64,000 bases of DNA from JAJPHW01 sp963771505 (lineage in GTDB: Bacteria; Acidobacteriota; Terriglobia; Terriglobales; Acidobacteriaceae): the NCBI GenBank assembly GCA_963771505.1, contig CAVYTO010000001.1, forward strand, positions 930,001 to 994,000. Reading direction: 5' to 3'. Within the stretch, counting starts at the first letter, position 1; every line of letters begins with the position of its first letter. Under the pieces are notes generated by a model, which searched no databases, was not told where the DNA came from, and saw nothing but the letters and a program-made list of their open reading frames with translations. The translations under genes were made by a program, and so were the position numbers. This document shows positions 27,282 to 36,453 of this stretch, piece after piece.

Positions 27282-28733
27282 GTGGACAATCATAAGTTCT
27301 TTTTCCAGCATTACGGCGTTACCCCGCGCGATCTCGAACGCTATTTGGCGGCGGCGCTTTCCGCCGGCGGGGACTACGCAGACCTTTATTTTGAATACCT
27401 AAGCTCGACTTCGCTGGGTGTGGATGAATCCATGGTGAAGTCGGCTTCGCAGGGCAACTCCGCGGGATGCGGAGTGCGCGTTCTTTCCGGCGAACGGACC
27501 GGTTACGCCTACACCGACGACCTTTCTTCGGAGCGCATCCTTCACGCGGCGCGCACGGCGGCGCTGATTGCCAGCGGACCGTCGAAGACATCGGTGGCGG
27601 CATTTCAGGAAAAGCCGGCGCGCAGCCTTTATCCCGTAACGTTGCCTTCGGTAGATGCGGAAATCACCGCAAAAGTGGAACTGGTGATGCGGGCGGACGT
27701 GGCTGCGCGGGCGTCCGATGTGCGAATTAAAGAAGTGCGGGCGAGCTATAGCGACGAACTGCGAAACATTCTTGTGGTGGGGTCAGATGGGACGTTTGCG
27801 GAAGACTCGCAACCACTGGCGCGCATGAATGTATCGTGCATTGCCAAGACTGAAGGCAATTCCGCGAGGGGGAGCTCGGGCGGCGGTGGCCGGGTGGCGC
27901 TCGATTTCTTTTTTGGCGACAAGACGCCGGAATATTTTGCCAAGGAAGCGGCGCGGCAGGCGATATTGCAACTGGATGCGCGCGAAGCTCCAGCGGGCGA
28001 TATGGAAGTGGTGCTGGGGCCGGGATGGCCGGGTGTTCTTCTGCATGAAGCTGTGGGTCATGGACTCGAAGCGGACTTCAATCGTAAGCAGACGTCCGCA
28101 TTTGCCGGGCTGGTAGGCAAGCGCGTGGCCAGTGAGAAATGCACGGTAGTCGATAACGGCACGATGCCATGGCGCCGCGGGTCGCTCAATATGGATGACG
28201 AAGGCCATCCGACGCAAAGCACTACTCTGATCGAAAATGGAATTTTGAAGGGATACATCAGCGACAAGCTTTCAGCGAAACTGATGGGAATCGCCGACAC
28301 CGGCAACGGACGGCGCGAGAGCTATGAGCACATCCCGATGCCGCGCATGACAAACACTTACATGCTGCCCGGCGAGGACAATCCTGAAGATATTGTGCGG
28401 TCGGTGAAGCGTGGAATCTATGCGGTGAACTTTGGCGGCGGCCAGGTTGACATCACGAATGGGAAGTTTGTTTTCTCGGCGTCGGAAGCTTATTTGATTG
28501 AAGACGGCCACATCACCGCTCCGATCAAGGGAGCGACGCTGATCGGCAACGGCCCGGATGTGCTGACGCGAGTTTCAATGGTGGGCAACGACTTGAAACT
28601 TGATGAAGGAGTCGGCACTTGCGGAAAAGATGGCCAGGCGGTTCCGGTGGGCGTGGGCATTCCTACGATTAAGGTGGACCGGTTGACGGTGGGCGGGACG
28701 GCGAGGAAAGATCCCGGCGGGTTCATGCAGTAA
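27282..28733 (+). CDS. tldD: TldD metalloprotease subunit
   Basis: A 483-residue protein starting at GTG. The zinc motif HEAVGH (in VLLHEAVGHGLEADF) is intact, and GVRVLSGERTGYAYTDD near the N-terminus and GTCGKDGQAVPVGVG near the end are typical. TldD pairs with TldE to form a protease that processes small unfolded peptides such as microcins. The partner gene lies 385 bases downstream with a broken gene between them. Confidence 0.95.
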   Translation: MDNHKFFFQHYGVTPRDLERYLAAALSAGGDYADLYFEYLSSTSLGVDESMVKSASQGNSAGCGVRVLSGERTGYAYTDDLSSERILHAARTAALIASGPSKTSVAAFQEKPARSLYPVTLPSVDAEITAKVELVMRADVAARASDVRIKEVRASYSDELRNILVVGSDGTFAEDSQPLARMNVSCIAKTEGNSARGSSGGGGRVALDFFFGDKTPEYFAKEAARQAILQLDAREAPAGDMEVVLGPGWPGVLLHEAVGHGLEADFNRKQTSAFAGLVGKRVASEKCTVVDNGTMPWRRGSLNMDDEGHPTQSTTLIENGILKGYISDKLSAKLMGIADTGNGRRESYEHIPMPRMTNTYMLPGEDNPEDIVRSVKRGIYAVNFGGGQVDITNGKFVFSASEAYLIEDGHITAPIKGATLIGNGPDVLTRVSMVGNDLKLDEGVGTCGKDGQAVPVGVGIPTIKVDRLTVGGTARKDPGGFMQ

Positions 28734-28749
28734 GGATGCTTGATACAAG

Positions 28750-28965
28750 TCAAAGCAATTTTGCGTGCTCCCCTTTCGCCTTAAGCATCTCCACTGCCTT
28801 CTTATCGAACGAGACAAACATTTCCGCACCGACCCGCCTTCATAGGCGATCACGCCGTCGGCGAAATCGCCTCCGGCATCGAGCATCACCAAGCCTGCCT
28901 CTACGGCCGGACGATTCGTTTCAACGTTCGCGGCGGCCATCAACTCCCGCGTAAATTGCCGGCCT
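28750..28965 (-). pseudogene. remnant of a PIN-domain (VapC-like) toxin gene
   Basis: On the minus strand, one frame reads RPAVEAGLVMLDAGGDFADG, the C-terminal half of a VapC PIN domain with its conserved Asp. Translation then has to shift frame near 28830 to continue FVSFDKKAVEMLKAKGEHAK and stop at 28750. An in-frame TGA lies upstream of the first piece, and the N-terminal half is missing. No antitoxin gene is present. It is a decayed gene between tldD and tldE. Confidence 0.75.
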
Positions 28966-28980
28966 CAAAATACCTGCTCG

Positions 28981-29041
28981 CGCAGGGATCCTTCGGTTGC
29001 GGCGACCGGCCTGCGGCCCGTCGTCCGCTCTGCATGACAAC
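28981..29041 (-). repeat. palindromic interspersed repeat
   Basis: GGATCCTTCGG begins the element, and GCGGCGACCGGCCTGCGGCC continues into TCTGCATGACAA. The core pairs GGCC with GGCC in a hairpin. The reverse complement of the element at 63957-64000 matches it closely, with GCGACCGGCCTTCGGCCGAT followed by CTCTGCATGACAAA. Confidence 0.75.
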
Positions 29042-29118
29042 AGAGGCAGGTTGGAGCCTGGGCCGATGTCTACTGCCATCCCCCAAAAATCCCACTAATT
29101 ATCTGGAATAATAGAGAT

Positions 29119-30507
29119 ATGCAATCCACTGAAGTTGAGAAACAGACGTCGCGACCTGCCATTGACCTTAAAGAACTTGCACAGGATGTGGTGGGCCGCG
29201 CTATGAAGGGCGGAGCATCTGCCGCCGAATGCGTCATCCGCGAAGGCGATGAGTTCTCGACGCTCGTTCGCATGGGGCAAGTTGAAACGCTGAAGCAATC
29301 AGGATCGAGGGCGATCGGCATCCGCGTGTTTAGCGGGCAACGGGCGGCGAGCACTTACTCCAGCGATTTCTCGAAAGAGGGGTTGGACCGGATGGTTTCG
29401 TCGGCGATCGAGCTATCGAAGATTACGTCAGAAGACCCGTTTGCTGGGCTTCCCGAAGCGGCGCAGTTGGGTTCGTTGCAGGGAGATCTCGACCTCTTTC
29501 ATGCCGATGTGTATTCGCTTCCGGGCGAAGAACGCATCGAGTATGCGCGCCGAGCGGAGAAGGCTGCGCTGGATTACGATCCGCGGATTAAAAATTCCGA
29601 TGGCGGAGGGTTCGACGCGGCGACTGGGCATAAAGTGATGGCCAATTCGCACGGGTTTGTCGGCGAATATCAACGGTCGTATTGCTCGATTGCGGCGGTG
29701 CCGATTGCGCAGAACGAAGATGGCGGCATGCAGCGGGACTATTGGTTCTCGGTGTCGCGGAACCTGGGCAAACTGGAATCGCCCGAGCATGTGGGCACAG
29801 TAGCTGCGCAACGCACGCTGCGACGGTTGGGCGCAAAGCGCGTGAAGACGAAACAGGTGCCGGTAGTTTTCGATCCGATGGTGTCGGCGTCGATTCTGGA
29901 GCACATCTTTGAAGGCATCAACGGCGATTCGGTTTATCGGGGCGCGTCTTTTCTGGCGGGAAAGCTGGGAGAAAAGATTGCGCATGAATCCATCAACGTA
30001 ATCGACGATGGCACGATTCCCGGAGGGTTCGGCACGACGCCGTTCGACGGCGAGGGCATTCCTACGCGCCGAACGGTGCTTGTGGAAAATGGGGTGCTGA
30101 AGTCGTATCTACTGAATACTTACACGGCGAAAAAATTGGGATTGCAAACTACCGCCAATGCTTCGCGCGGGCTGGCGGGAACTCCGGGAATCGGGCCGGG
30201 GAACTTTTTTCTGGAAGCGGGAAAGAAGTCGCCGAAAGAAATTATTGCGGGGATTCCGGATGGGCTGTACATCACCGAATTTCTTGGCAGCGGCGCGAAT
30301 CTGGTGACGGGCGACTATTCGCGCGGCGCATCTGGAATGTGGATTTCCGGCGGCGAGCTGGCTTTCCCTGTGGAAGAAATCACGGTGGCCGGCAATTTGA
30401 AAGAGATGTTCTTCAACATCATGGAAATCGGCAACGATTTGGAATTCCGCGGTGCGGTGGCTTGCCCGACGATTCGCATGGATGGGCTTTTGGTGGGCGG
30501 CGAGTAA
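29119..30507 (+). CDS. tldE: TldE/PmbA metalloprotease subunit
   Basis: A 462-residue partner of TldD. It lacks the HExxH motif, as expected for TldE. Visible family segments: SAAECVIREGDEFSTLVRMG, GIRVFSGQRAASTYSSDFS, TRRTVLVENGVLKSYLLN and SGMWISGGELAFPVEEITV. TldD and TldE form a heterodimer in which TldD supplies the zinc site. A 385-base gap with a decayed PIN gene and a repeat separates it from tldD, so the operon has probably been interrupted. Confidence 0.93.
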   Translation: MQSTEVEKQTSRPAIDLKELAQDVVGRAMKGGASAAECVIREGDEFSTLVRMGQVETLKQSGSRAIGIRVFSGQRAASTYSSDFSKEGLDRMVSSAIELSKITSEDPFAGLPEAAQLGSLQGDLDLFHADVYSLPGEERIEYARRAEKAALDYDPRIKNSDGGGFDAATGHKVMANSHGFVGEYQRSYCSIAAVPIAQNEDGGMQRDYWFSVSRNLGKLESPEHVGTVAAQRTLRRLGAKRVKTKQVPVVFDPMVSASILEHIFEGINGDSVYRGASFLAGKLGEKIAHESINVIDDGTIPGGFGTTPFDGEGIPTRRTVLVENGVLKSYLLNTYTAKKLGLQTTANASRGLAGTPGIGPGNFFLEAGKKSPKEIIAGIPDGLYITEFLGSGANLVTGDYSRGASGMWISGGELAFPVEEITVAGNLKEMFFNIMEIGNDLEFRGAVACPTIRMDGLLVGGE

Positions 30508-30637
30508 GGGCTTTCACCACCGAGGCACAGGGTCACAGAGAAAATTTTAAGGGCTTCTTTTTTCGGAATTGATTGTTTTCTCGGTGTTTCTGTGAATCTA
30601 CGGTAGCAGCGATTTTCCGCTTTAGTACAATCTCAGC

Positions 30638-31144
30638 ATGGACGGCTTTCTCGAACCTTCGCCCGTCTCCACGCCTGAAAGAAATTCAAATGCGCTGCCG
30701 GTGCTGCTGGGAGTGGCGCTGGTGGCTGTGGTCGGCGTGATCGCGCTTTTTTTCCTGCGAGCGCACCCGAAAGTTGTGGCTCCGCCGCCCGCGTACGTTG
30801 CCTACCTGAAATTTTCCGACCTAAAGATGAGTGCGGCGCAGAATTTCGTGGGCGCGACGGTCACGTACATCGATGGAGTGATCTCAAATTCCGGCACGCA
30901 GACGGTGACGCACGCTGTCGTCCACATTGTGTTTCGGGATTCGATGGGGCAGGTGGCGCAGGCGGACGATCTGGCTTTGCGCGTGTTGCAAACGACTGGG
31001 CCTTACGACGACGCCGTGGACTTGAACGTGGCGCCGCTGAATCCAGGGCAGAGCCGGCAATTTCGGCTGACCTTCGAGCATGTGAGCAACGAGTGGAACC
31101 AGGCTTATCCTGAACTGCAAATCGCGCAGGTGACTGCGAAATGA
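30638..31144 (+). CDS. membrane-anchored protein, DUF2393-like
   Basis: A 168-residue protein with one transmembrane segment at about 22-43 (LPVLLGVALVAVVGVIALFFL) and a C-terminal extracytoplasmic beta-domain (VTYIDGVISNSGTQTVTHAV, NVAPLNPGQSRQFRLTFEH). The domain resembles the DUF2393/DUF3426 immunoglobulin-like fold. It ends 4 bases before selD, so the two are probably co-transcribed. Function unknown. Confidence 0.75.
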   Translation: MDGFLEPSPVSTPERNSNALPVLLGVALVAVVGVIALFFLRAHPKVVAPPPAYVAYLKFSDLKMSAAQNFVGATVTYIDGVISNSGTQTVTHAVVHIVFRDSMGQVAQADDLALRVLQTTGPYDDAVDLNVAPLNPGQSRQFRLTFEHVSNEWNQAYPELQIAQVTAK

Positions 31145-31148
31145 TTTT

Positions 31149-32198
31149 ATGAGCACGCCCAAGACTGTTCGGCTCACGGAAAGCGTCAAGGCCGGGGGCT
31201 GCGCTTCGAAGCTGAGTCCGGCGATCCTCGACAAAATTCTGCCAAAACTTCCGCGGCAAACCGATCCGAATGTGCTGGTGGGATTCGACCACTCCGACGA
31301 TGCTGGGATCTACCGTTTGAGCGCCGAACTGGCGCTGGTGCAGACGGTCGATTTTTTTACGCCGATGGTGGACGATCCGTTTACGTTCGGGCAGATCGCC
31401 GCGACCAACGCCCTAAGCGATATTTATGCAATGGGCGGGCGACCAATAACAGCGCTGGCGCATGTGTGCTTCCCCGGAGCGGGCGATGTGGATGTGCTCG
31501 AGCAAATTCTGCGCGGCGGCCTTGCGAAAATGATGGAAGCGGAGTGCTCGGTGGTTGGCGGGCACAGCGTCCGCGACGAAGAGCCTAAGTTCGGCTATTC
31601 GGTGACGGGGCTGATTGATCCGCGGCGCGTGCTGGCGAACGATGGCGCGAAGCCGGGCGACCGCCTGCTTTTTACGAAGGCGCTGGGCACGGGCGTGATT
31701 ACGACCGCGCTGAAGAAAGGTGAAGCGCGGCAGGCCTGGATCGACGGCGCGATCAAGTCGATGACGACCCTGAATAAAATTTCCGCCGGGATCGTAATGC
31801 AGCGCGGATCCGACGTCCATTCGATGACCGACATCACCGGCTTTGGATTGGTCGCGCATGCGCGAGAGATGGCGATGGCGTCCAATGTGTCGTTGCGGAT
31901 TTTTGTTAGCAAACTTCCGCTGCTCGACGGAGCGCTCGAATGCATTCGCGCCGGGCATATTCCCGCCGGACTGAAAGCCAACCGCGAGTTTGCTGAGTGC
32001 GTGGTCGGGTATGACGACGAAGTCAGAGAAGAACTCAGGAAGATTCTGTTCGATCCGCAGACCGCAGGAGGATTGCTGATTTCGGTGGCGGCAGAAGCGG
32101 CGGATGCCTTGGCGCGCGAGTTGATTGCTGGAGGCGTTGCAGCGGTGGAGATTGGCGAAGTGGTGGAGAGGGCTAGGCCGCTAATAGAGGTCCGTTGA
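31149..32198 (+). CDS. selD: selenide, water dikinase (selenophosphate synthase)
   Basis: A 349-residue enzyme making selenophosphate from selenide and ATP. The N-terminal redox motif reads GGCASKLSP: the catalytic Cys and Lys are kept, while the second cysteine seen in E. coli (GCGCK) is Ser. Other family segments: DDAGIYRL, ATNALSDIYAMGGRPITAL, VVGGHSVRDEEPKFGY, DITGFGLVAHA and DPQTAGGLL. selA, selB and a selenouridine synthase gene are not in the window, so whether selenium goes to tRNA or protein cannot be told here. Confidence 0.95.
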   Translation: MSTPKTVRLTESVKAGGCASKLSPAILDKILPKLPRQTDPNVLVGFDHSDDAGIYRLSAELALVQTVDFFTPMVDDPFTFGQIAATNALSDIYAMGGRPITALAHVCFPGAGDVDVLEQILRGGLAKMMEAECSVVGGHSVRDEEPKFGYSVTGLIDPRRVLANDGAKPGDRLLFTKALGTGVITTALKKGEARQAWIDGAIKSMTTLNKISAGIVMQRGSDVHSMTDITGFGLVAHAREMAMASNVSLRIFVSKLPLLDGALECIRAGHIPAGLKANREFAECVVGYDDEVREELRKILFDPQTAGGLLISVAAEAADALARELIAGGVAAVEIGEVVERARPLIEVR

Positions 32199-32422
32199 CC
32201 CGCGGATATTTCCAGGGTTCGAGTTTCCAAGGCAGATGGGCTACCCGCGATTTGTTTGGCTGCGCGGTAGGGGGCATACCAGAGGACAGACGTAAAATGC
32301 AACGAGACCCCCAAAAAGCCTATTTGCGAGAAGCTCCTCGTGCGTCATTGACGGCCATTCCCCGCGGCGCGAATCCCGCCAATTTTATCCAGCTTCGCTT
32401 GCGTGCAAGGCATCTATATGGC

Positions 32423-33412
32423 ATGAAAACACGCAAGCTTGGACGGTCCGGCCTTAACGTTTCTGACCTGGGCCTGGGCTGCATGGGCATGTCGGAATTT
32501 TATGGTGGGCGCGATGACAACGAGTCCGTCGCCACGATTCATCGCGCTCTGGAACTGGGAATCACGTTTCTCGATACGGCGGATGTTTATGGTCCGCACA
32601 AAAACGAAGAGCTTGTGGGCAAGGCGATCAAGGGCAAGCGCGACCAATTCACCATTGCCACAAAATTTGGCATCGTCCGCGACCCGAAAGATCCCAATGT
32701 GCGCGGCGTCAATGGGAAGCCGGACTACGTGCGGCAGGCGTGCGACGCCAGTTTGCGCCGCTTGGGAATTGACACCATCGATCTTTATTATCAGCACCGC
32801 GTCGATCCGAACACGCCGATTGAAGATACGGTGGGCGCGATGGCGGACTTGGTGAAAGAAGGCAAGGTGCGGCATCTTGGCCTGTCGGAAGCGAGCGCCA
32901 GCACGCTAAGGCGCGCCTGCAAGGTACATAAGATCAGCGCGCTGCAATCCGAATATTCGTTGTGGACGCGCGACCCGGAAGCCGGGATTCTCGCGGCTTG
33001 CCGCGAACTTGGTATTGGATTTGTCGCCTACAGTCCGTTGGGCCGTGGTTTTCTGACGGGGCAGTTTCAGCGGGTCGAAGATTTCCCTGAAGACGATTAT
33101 CGACGGTATTCGCCACGGTTTCAGGGAGAAAACTTCCAGAAGAACCTGGACTTGGTGAAACGGGTCGGCGAAATCGCGCGGGAGAAAAACTGCGAGTCAT
33201 CTCAGCTTGCGCTGGCCTGGGTGTTGGCGCAGGGAGACGACATTGTGCCGATTCCCGGCACGAAACGGCGGAAATATCTGGAGCAGAATGCGGGGGCCGT
33301 CGATCTGAAGCTGACGCCTAGCGACCTGCAAAGAATCGAGGAAGTGTTTCCGTCCGGCGCGGCCTCGGGGCCGCGTTATCCGGAACACATGATGGCGATG
33401 GTGAACCGCTAG
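32423..33412 (+). CDS. aldo/keto reductase
   Basis: A 329-residue NADPH-dependent reductase. I chose MKTRKLGRSGLNVSDLGLG as start because the family begins there; the frame is open further upstream without homology. The tetrad is visible: Asp in FLDTADVYG, Tyr in the same segment, Lys in IATKFG and His in YYQHRVDP. The C-terminal cofactor region is PIPGTKRRKYLEQNAGAV. It resembles the AKR13-type reductases of the YakC/YajO group. Substrate unknown. Confidence 0.92.
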   Translation: MKTRKLGRSGLNVSDLGLGCMGMSEFYGGRDDNESVATIHRALELGITFLDTADVYGPHKNEELVGKAIKGKRDQFTIATKFGIVRDPKDPNVRGVNGKPDYVRQACDASLRRLGIDTIDLYYQHRVDPNTPIEDTVGAMADLVKEGKVRHLGLSEASASTLRRACKVHKISALQSEYSLWTRDPEAGILAACRELGIGFVAYSPLGRGFLTGQFQRVEDFPEDDYRRYSPRFQGENFQKNLDLVKRVGEIAREKNCESSQLALAWVLAQGDDIVPIPGTKRRKYLEQNAGAVDLKLTPSDLQRIEEVFPSGAASGPRYPEHMMAMVNR

Positions 33413-33420
33413 AATTTATA

Positions 33421-33451
33421 AGCCCCACGTTTCACGGTCGAAACGTGGGCT
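33421..33451. terminator. hairpin between convergent genes
   Basis: CCCACGTTTC and GAAACGTGGG pair around ACGGTC, extended by AGC/GCT. It lies between the aldo/keto reductase stop and the stop of the facing gene. There is no strong T-run, so rho-independent action is uncertain. Confidence 0.6.
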
Positions 33452-33457
33452 ACAGTG

Positions 33458-34309
33458 CTAGTGCATGTCGTCGTGTCCGGCGTGCTGCCGTTCGACTGAC
33501 CAGATAGCGGCCTGCGTCGTTTCGAAGGGATAGACGTGCACCATCCATCCGAAAACCTGCGGAAGGAAATAACCGCCCGCAGCGTCGCAGGCTTCTTTTG
33601 TGGCGATGGAGCCGCGGAATCCGAACTTCGGGTCGCCGGTGAACAGCTGGCCTTTTGGCCCTCCCGGATTTGGCACGCAGAAGTTTACGTGCGCGTGCCA
33701 CTGGGCGACGCTGAGCGGGATGCGCTCGTTCAACTCGGCTTCTGTCGCGTTCTTGCGCGCGGTGTACATGACACCCACCAGTTTGTAGCCGTCGCCTGAC
33801 TTCTCATAAAGCAGCGAAGTCGGGTGCTCCGGATTGAAATGGAACGCGTTCTCGATGGCGAAATCCCGGTTGGTGAAGTGGTACTGCGGCTGCGGCACGT
33901 TGGGCAGAAAAATGTGGAAGCCCTCATTCAGCGCCACATGGTAGTCGGCGTAGTGTTCTGCCGCCGTTCGCGCTGCGGCTACGACTGCGGCAGCTTTCTG
34001 CGCGTCTCCGGGCTGGGGATCACGTAGCGCCGTCATCGTCATGTGCGGGCCCATGTCCATGTGGTGATGGTCCATGGAGCGCATGGCTTCCGTGTCCCCG
34101 GGAGCTTCCTTTTGCTGATCGGCCGACGGAGCGGATTCCATCTGCGCATGCGCTGGGATCTGCGTGTTCTGCTGCTGGGGCTCTTCTTGCGGCACGGCCA
34201 TGTGCTCGTGCTGAGTCATGGTTTGGTCCATTTGCTGGGGCTGACCCTGCGCGAATCCGAAAGAAGACAACAGCGTGACGAATGCGATGACAGCGGCAGA
34301 TTCAAGCAT
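33458..34309 (-). CDS. secreted His/Met-rich protein, probably metal-interacting
   Basis: A 283-residue protein with GAGG upstream of the ATG. Signal peptide about 1-20 (VIAFVTLLSSFGFAQ). Residues 25-95 are low complexity, rich in His, Met and Gln (MTQHEHMAVPQ, MRSMDHHHMDMGPHMTM). A conserved domain follows: YADYHVALNEGFHIF, QPQYHFTNRDFAIENAF, SVAQWHAHVNFCVPN. Many His residues are placed as metal ligands would be. The tail ends HAGHDDMH. The family is uncharacterised, and metal binding is inferred from composition. Confidence 0.75.
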   Translation of the reverse strand: MLESAAVIAFVTLLSSFGFAQGQPQQMDQTMTQHEHMAVPQEEPQQQNTQIPAHAQMESAPSADQQKEAPGDTEAMRSMDHHHMDMGPHMTMTALRDPQPGDAQKAAAVVAAARTAAEHYADYHVALNEGFHIFLPNVPQPQYHFTNRDFAIENAFHFNPEHPTSLLYEKSGDGYKLVGVMYTARKNATEAELNERIPLSVAQWHAHVNFCVPNPGGPKGQLFTGDPKFGFRGSIATKEACDAAGGYFLPQVFGWMVHVYPFETTQAAIWSVERQHAGHDDMH

Positions 34310-34333
34310 GTATTTTCCTCACTAAAACATAAG

Positions 34334-34356
34334 GGCGAGCCGTTTTCTGGCTCGCC
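34334..34356 (-). terminator. hairpin downstream of ftsH
   Basis: GGCGAGCC and GGCTCGCC form a perfect 8-bp stem with a 7-base loop, 27 bases past the ftsH stop. The T-run is weak. Confidence 0.6.
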
Positions 34357-34382
34357 GCAAGATTTTCGCAAATGATCAAGTT

Positions 34383-36284
34383 TTACGCCGGAGCCGGGTA
34401 ATCGCCTTTGGCGAGGCCGGTGCGTCCGGGTTCGGGTTTCAGAACTTGTTGTACGCCGTCATCGGGCTTCGAAGGAGGAATGATTTTCGGCAACTCTTTA
34501 CCCTCGATCAGCAGTCTGATTTCGTTGGCATCGAGGACTTCGCGGTCGAGCAGCGCCAGCGCGATCCGAGTGAGAGCGTCGCTGTGTTCCGAAATTACGT
34601 TACGGGCGCTGTTGTAGCCTTTGCCGATCATGTTGCGAACTTCTTCGTCGATCCTGATGGCAGTGGCTTCGCTGTAATCGCGATGCTGGTTGATTTCGCG
34701 TCCGAGGAATATCTGCTCTTCTTTCTTGCCGAAGGTCAGCGGCCCCAAGTCGCTCATGCCGAATTCGCAGACCATTTTGCGGGCCATTTCGGTGGCGCGC
34801 TCAATGTCGTTGCCGGCTCCCGTGCTCATCTGGTTGAGGAACACTTCCTCGGCGATGCGTCCACCCATGAGGATGGCGATCGAAGTTTCCAGAAATTCCT
34901 TGGTGTAGTTGTGCTTGTCGTCAATCGGCAACTGCATGGTGAGTCCGAGGGCCATGCCGCGCGGAATGATGGTGACTTTGTGCAATGGGTCGGAATGCGG
35001 CAGCTTCGCCGCGACCAGAGCGTGGCCAGCTTCGTGGTATGCCGTGACTTTCTTCTCGTCTTCCGTGAGAATGAGCGATTTGCGCTCGACGCCCATGAGG
35101 ACTTTGTCTTTCGCCAGTTCGAAGTCGAACATGAGCACGGCTTTGCGATTTTGGCGGGCAGCGCTCAAGGCCGCTTCATTGACCATGTTGGCGAGGTCTG
35201 CGCCGGAGAATCCGGGTGTGCCGCGCGCGAGGACGGAGAGATTTACGTCGTCGGCCACAGGAATTTTGCGGGTATGCACGCGCAGGATTTCTTCACGTCC
35301 GCGGACATCGGGCCGGTTGACCACGACGCGGCGATCAAAACGGCCGGGCCTCAGCAACGCGGGATCGAGAACGTCGGGGCGGTTGGTGGCCGCCATCAGG
35401 ATCACGCCGTCGTTGGATTCGAAACCGTCCATCTCGACGAGGAGTTGGTTCAGGGTCTGTTCGCGCTCGTCGTGGCCGCCGCCGAGTCCGGCGCCGCGAT
35501 GGCGTCCAACAGCGTCAATTTCGTCGATAAAGATGATGCAAGGGGCGTTCTTTTTGCCTTGTTCGAAGAGGTCTCGAACGCGGCTGGCACCGACGCCTAC
35601 GAACATTTCCACGAAGTCAGAGCCAGAGATTGAGAAGAACGGAACGTTGGCTTCGCCGGCAACGGCGCGGGCGAGCAGGGTCTTACCAGTTCCGGGAGGT
35701 CCGACCAGCAGGACGCCCTTGGGGATGCGGCCTCCCAGTTTCTGGAATTTTTGCGCTTCACGAAGGAACTCGATGATCTCTTTCAGCTCTTCCTTGGCTT
35801 CTTCAACTCCCGCCACATCTTTGAACGTGACCTTCTTCTGCTGCATGGAGAGCAGCCGCGCCCGGCTCTTACCGAACGAGAGCGCTTTATTGCCTCCGGT
35901 CTGCATCTGGCGGATCATGAAGAACCACAACGCAGCCAACAGGATGAGCGGAGCGAAGTTCAGCAGCCAACTGGGCCAGCTTCCGGCATTGATGTCACGG
36001 AAATTCATTTCGACGCCCTTGTCGCGCAGCGTCTTGATCATGTCCGGATCGTTCAGCGGGCCGGTGGTGTGGAAGCCGGTGGCGTCGGTGTATTTGCCGC
36101 GGATTTCCTGACTGGTGACTGTGACTTCTTTGACTTTGCCCTGGTCAACGTCGGTCAGAAACTCAGAGAATTTAATTTCCTTTTCTTTCGGCCCTGCGGT
36201 TCCGGCTTTGACTACCTGCCAGAGAAGGAATGCCGAGAGAACAATCACTACCCAAAAAACGACGGTTTTGACAGTCGAATTCAC
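34383..36284 (-). CDS. ftsH: membrane-anchored AAA+ zinc protease FtsH
   Basis: A 633-residue protease that degrades misfolded and regulatory membrane and cytosolic proteins. The start is GTG with AGGAG upstream. Membrane helices at about 7-25 and 108-124 flank a periplasmic domain. Walker A GPPGTGKT is at 195-202, Walker B IIFIDEIDAVG at about 250-260, the SRH includes NRPDVLDPALLRPGRFDR, and the zinc motif HEAGH is at 417-421. Everything needed for activity is present. Its usual neighbour tilS lies just upstream, separated by an hpt-like gene. Confidence 0.98.
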   Translation of the reverse strand: MNSTVKTVVFWVVIVLSAFLLWQVVKAGTAGPKEKEIKFSEFLTDVDQGKVKEVTVTSQEIRGKYTDATGFHTTGPLNDPDMIKTLRDKGVEMNFRDINAGSWPSWLLNFAPLILLAALWFFMIRQMQTGGNKALSFGKSRARLLSMQQKKVTFKDVAGVEEAKEELKEIIEFLREAQKFQKLGGRIPKGVLLVGPPGTGKTLLARAVAGEANVPFFSISGSDFVEMFVGVGASRVRDLFEQGKKNAPCIIFIDEIDAVGRHRGAGLGGGHDEREQTLNQLLVEMDGFESNDGVILMAATNRPDVLDPALLRPGRFDRRVVVNRPDVRGREEILRVHTRKIPVADDVNLSVLARGTPGFSGADLANMVNEAALSAARQNRKAVLMFDFELAKDKVLMGVERKSLILTEDEKKVTAYHEAGHALVAAKLPHSDPLHKVTIIPRGMALGLTMQLPIDDKHNYTKEFLETSIAILMGGRIAEEVFLNQMSTGAGNDIERATEMARKMVCEFGMSDLGPLTFGKKEEQIFLGREINQHRDYSEATAIRIDEEVRNMIGKGYNSARNVISEHSDALTRIALALLDREVLDANEIRLLIEGKELPKIIPPSKPDDGVQQVLKPEPGRTGLAKGDYPAPA

Positions 36285-36453
36285 TAGAACTCCTGAGAAG
36301 TGGCGCCACTCCGAAAGCGGAACCTACCATGGCCCACTGTCAATTAGATGCCGGACATCGCTTTTGGATGGGCAAAATGCCCAAGCACTATTCTAACTCT
36401 TCTGAGGCCAAAAGAAATGGGGCGGGCCTAATGACTTAAGTCATGAAAGGCAA

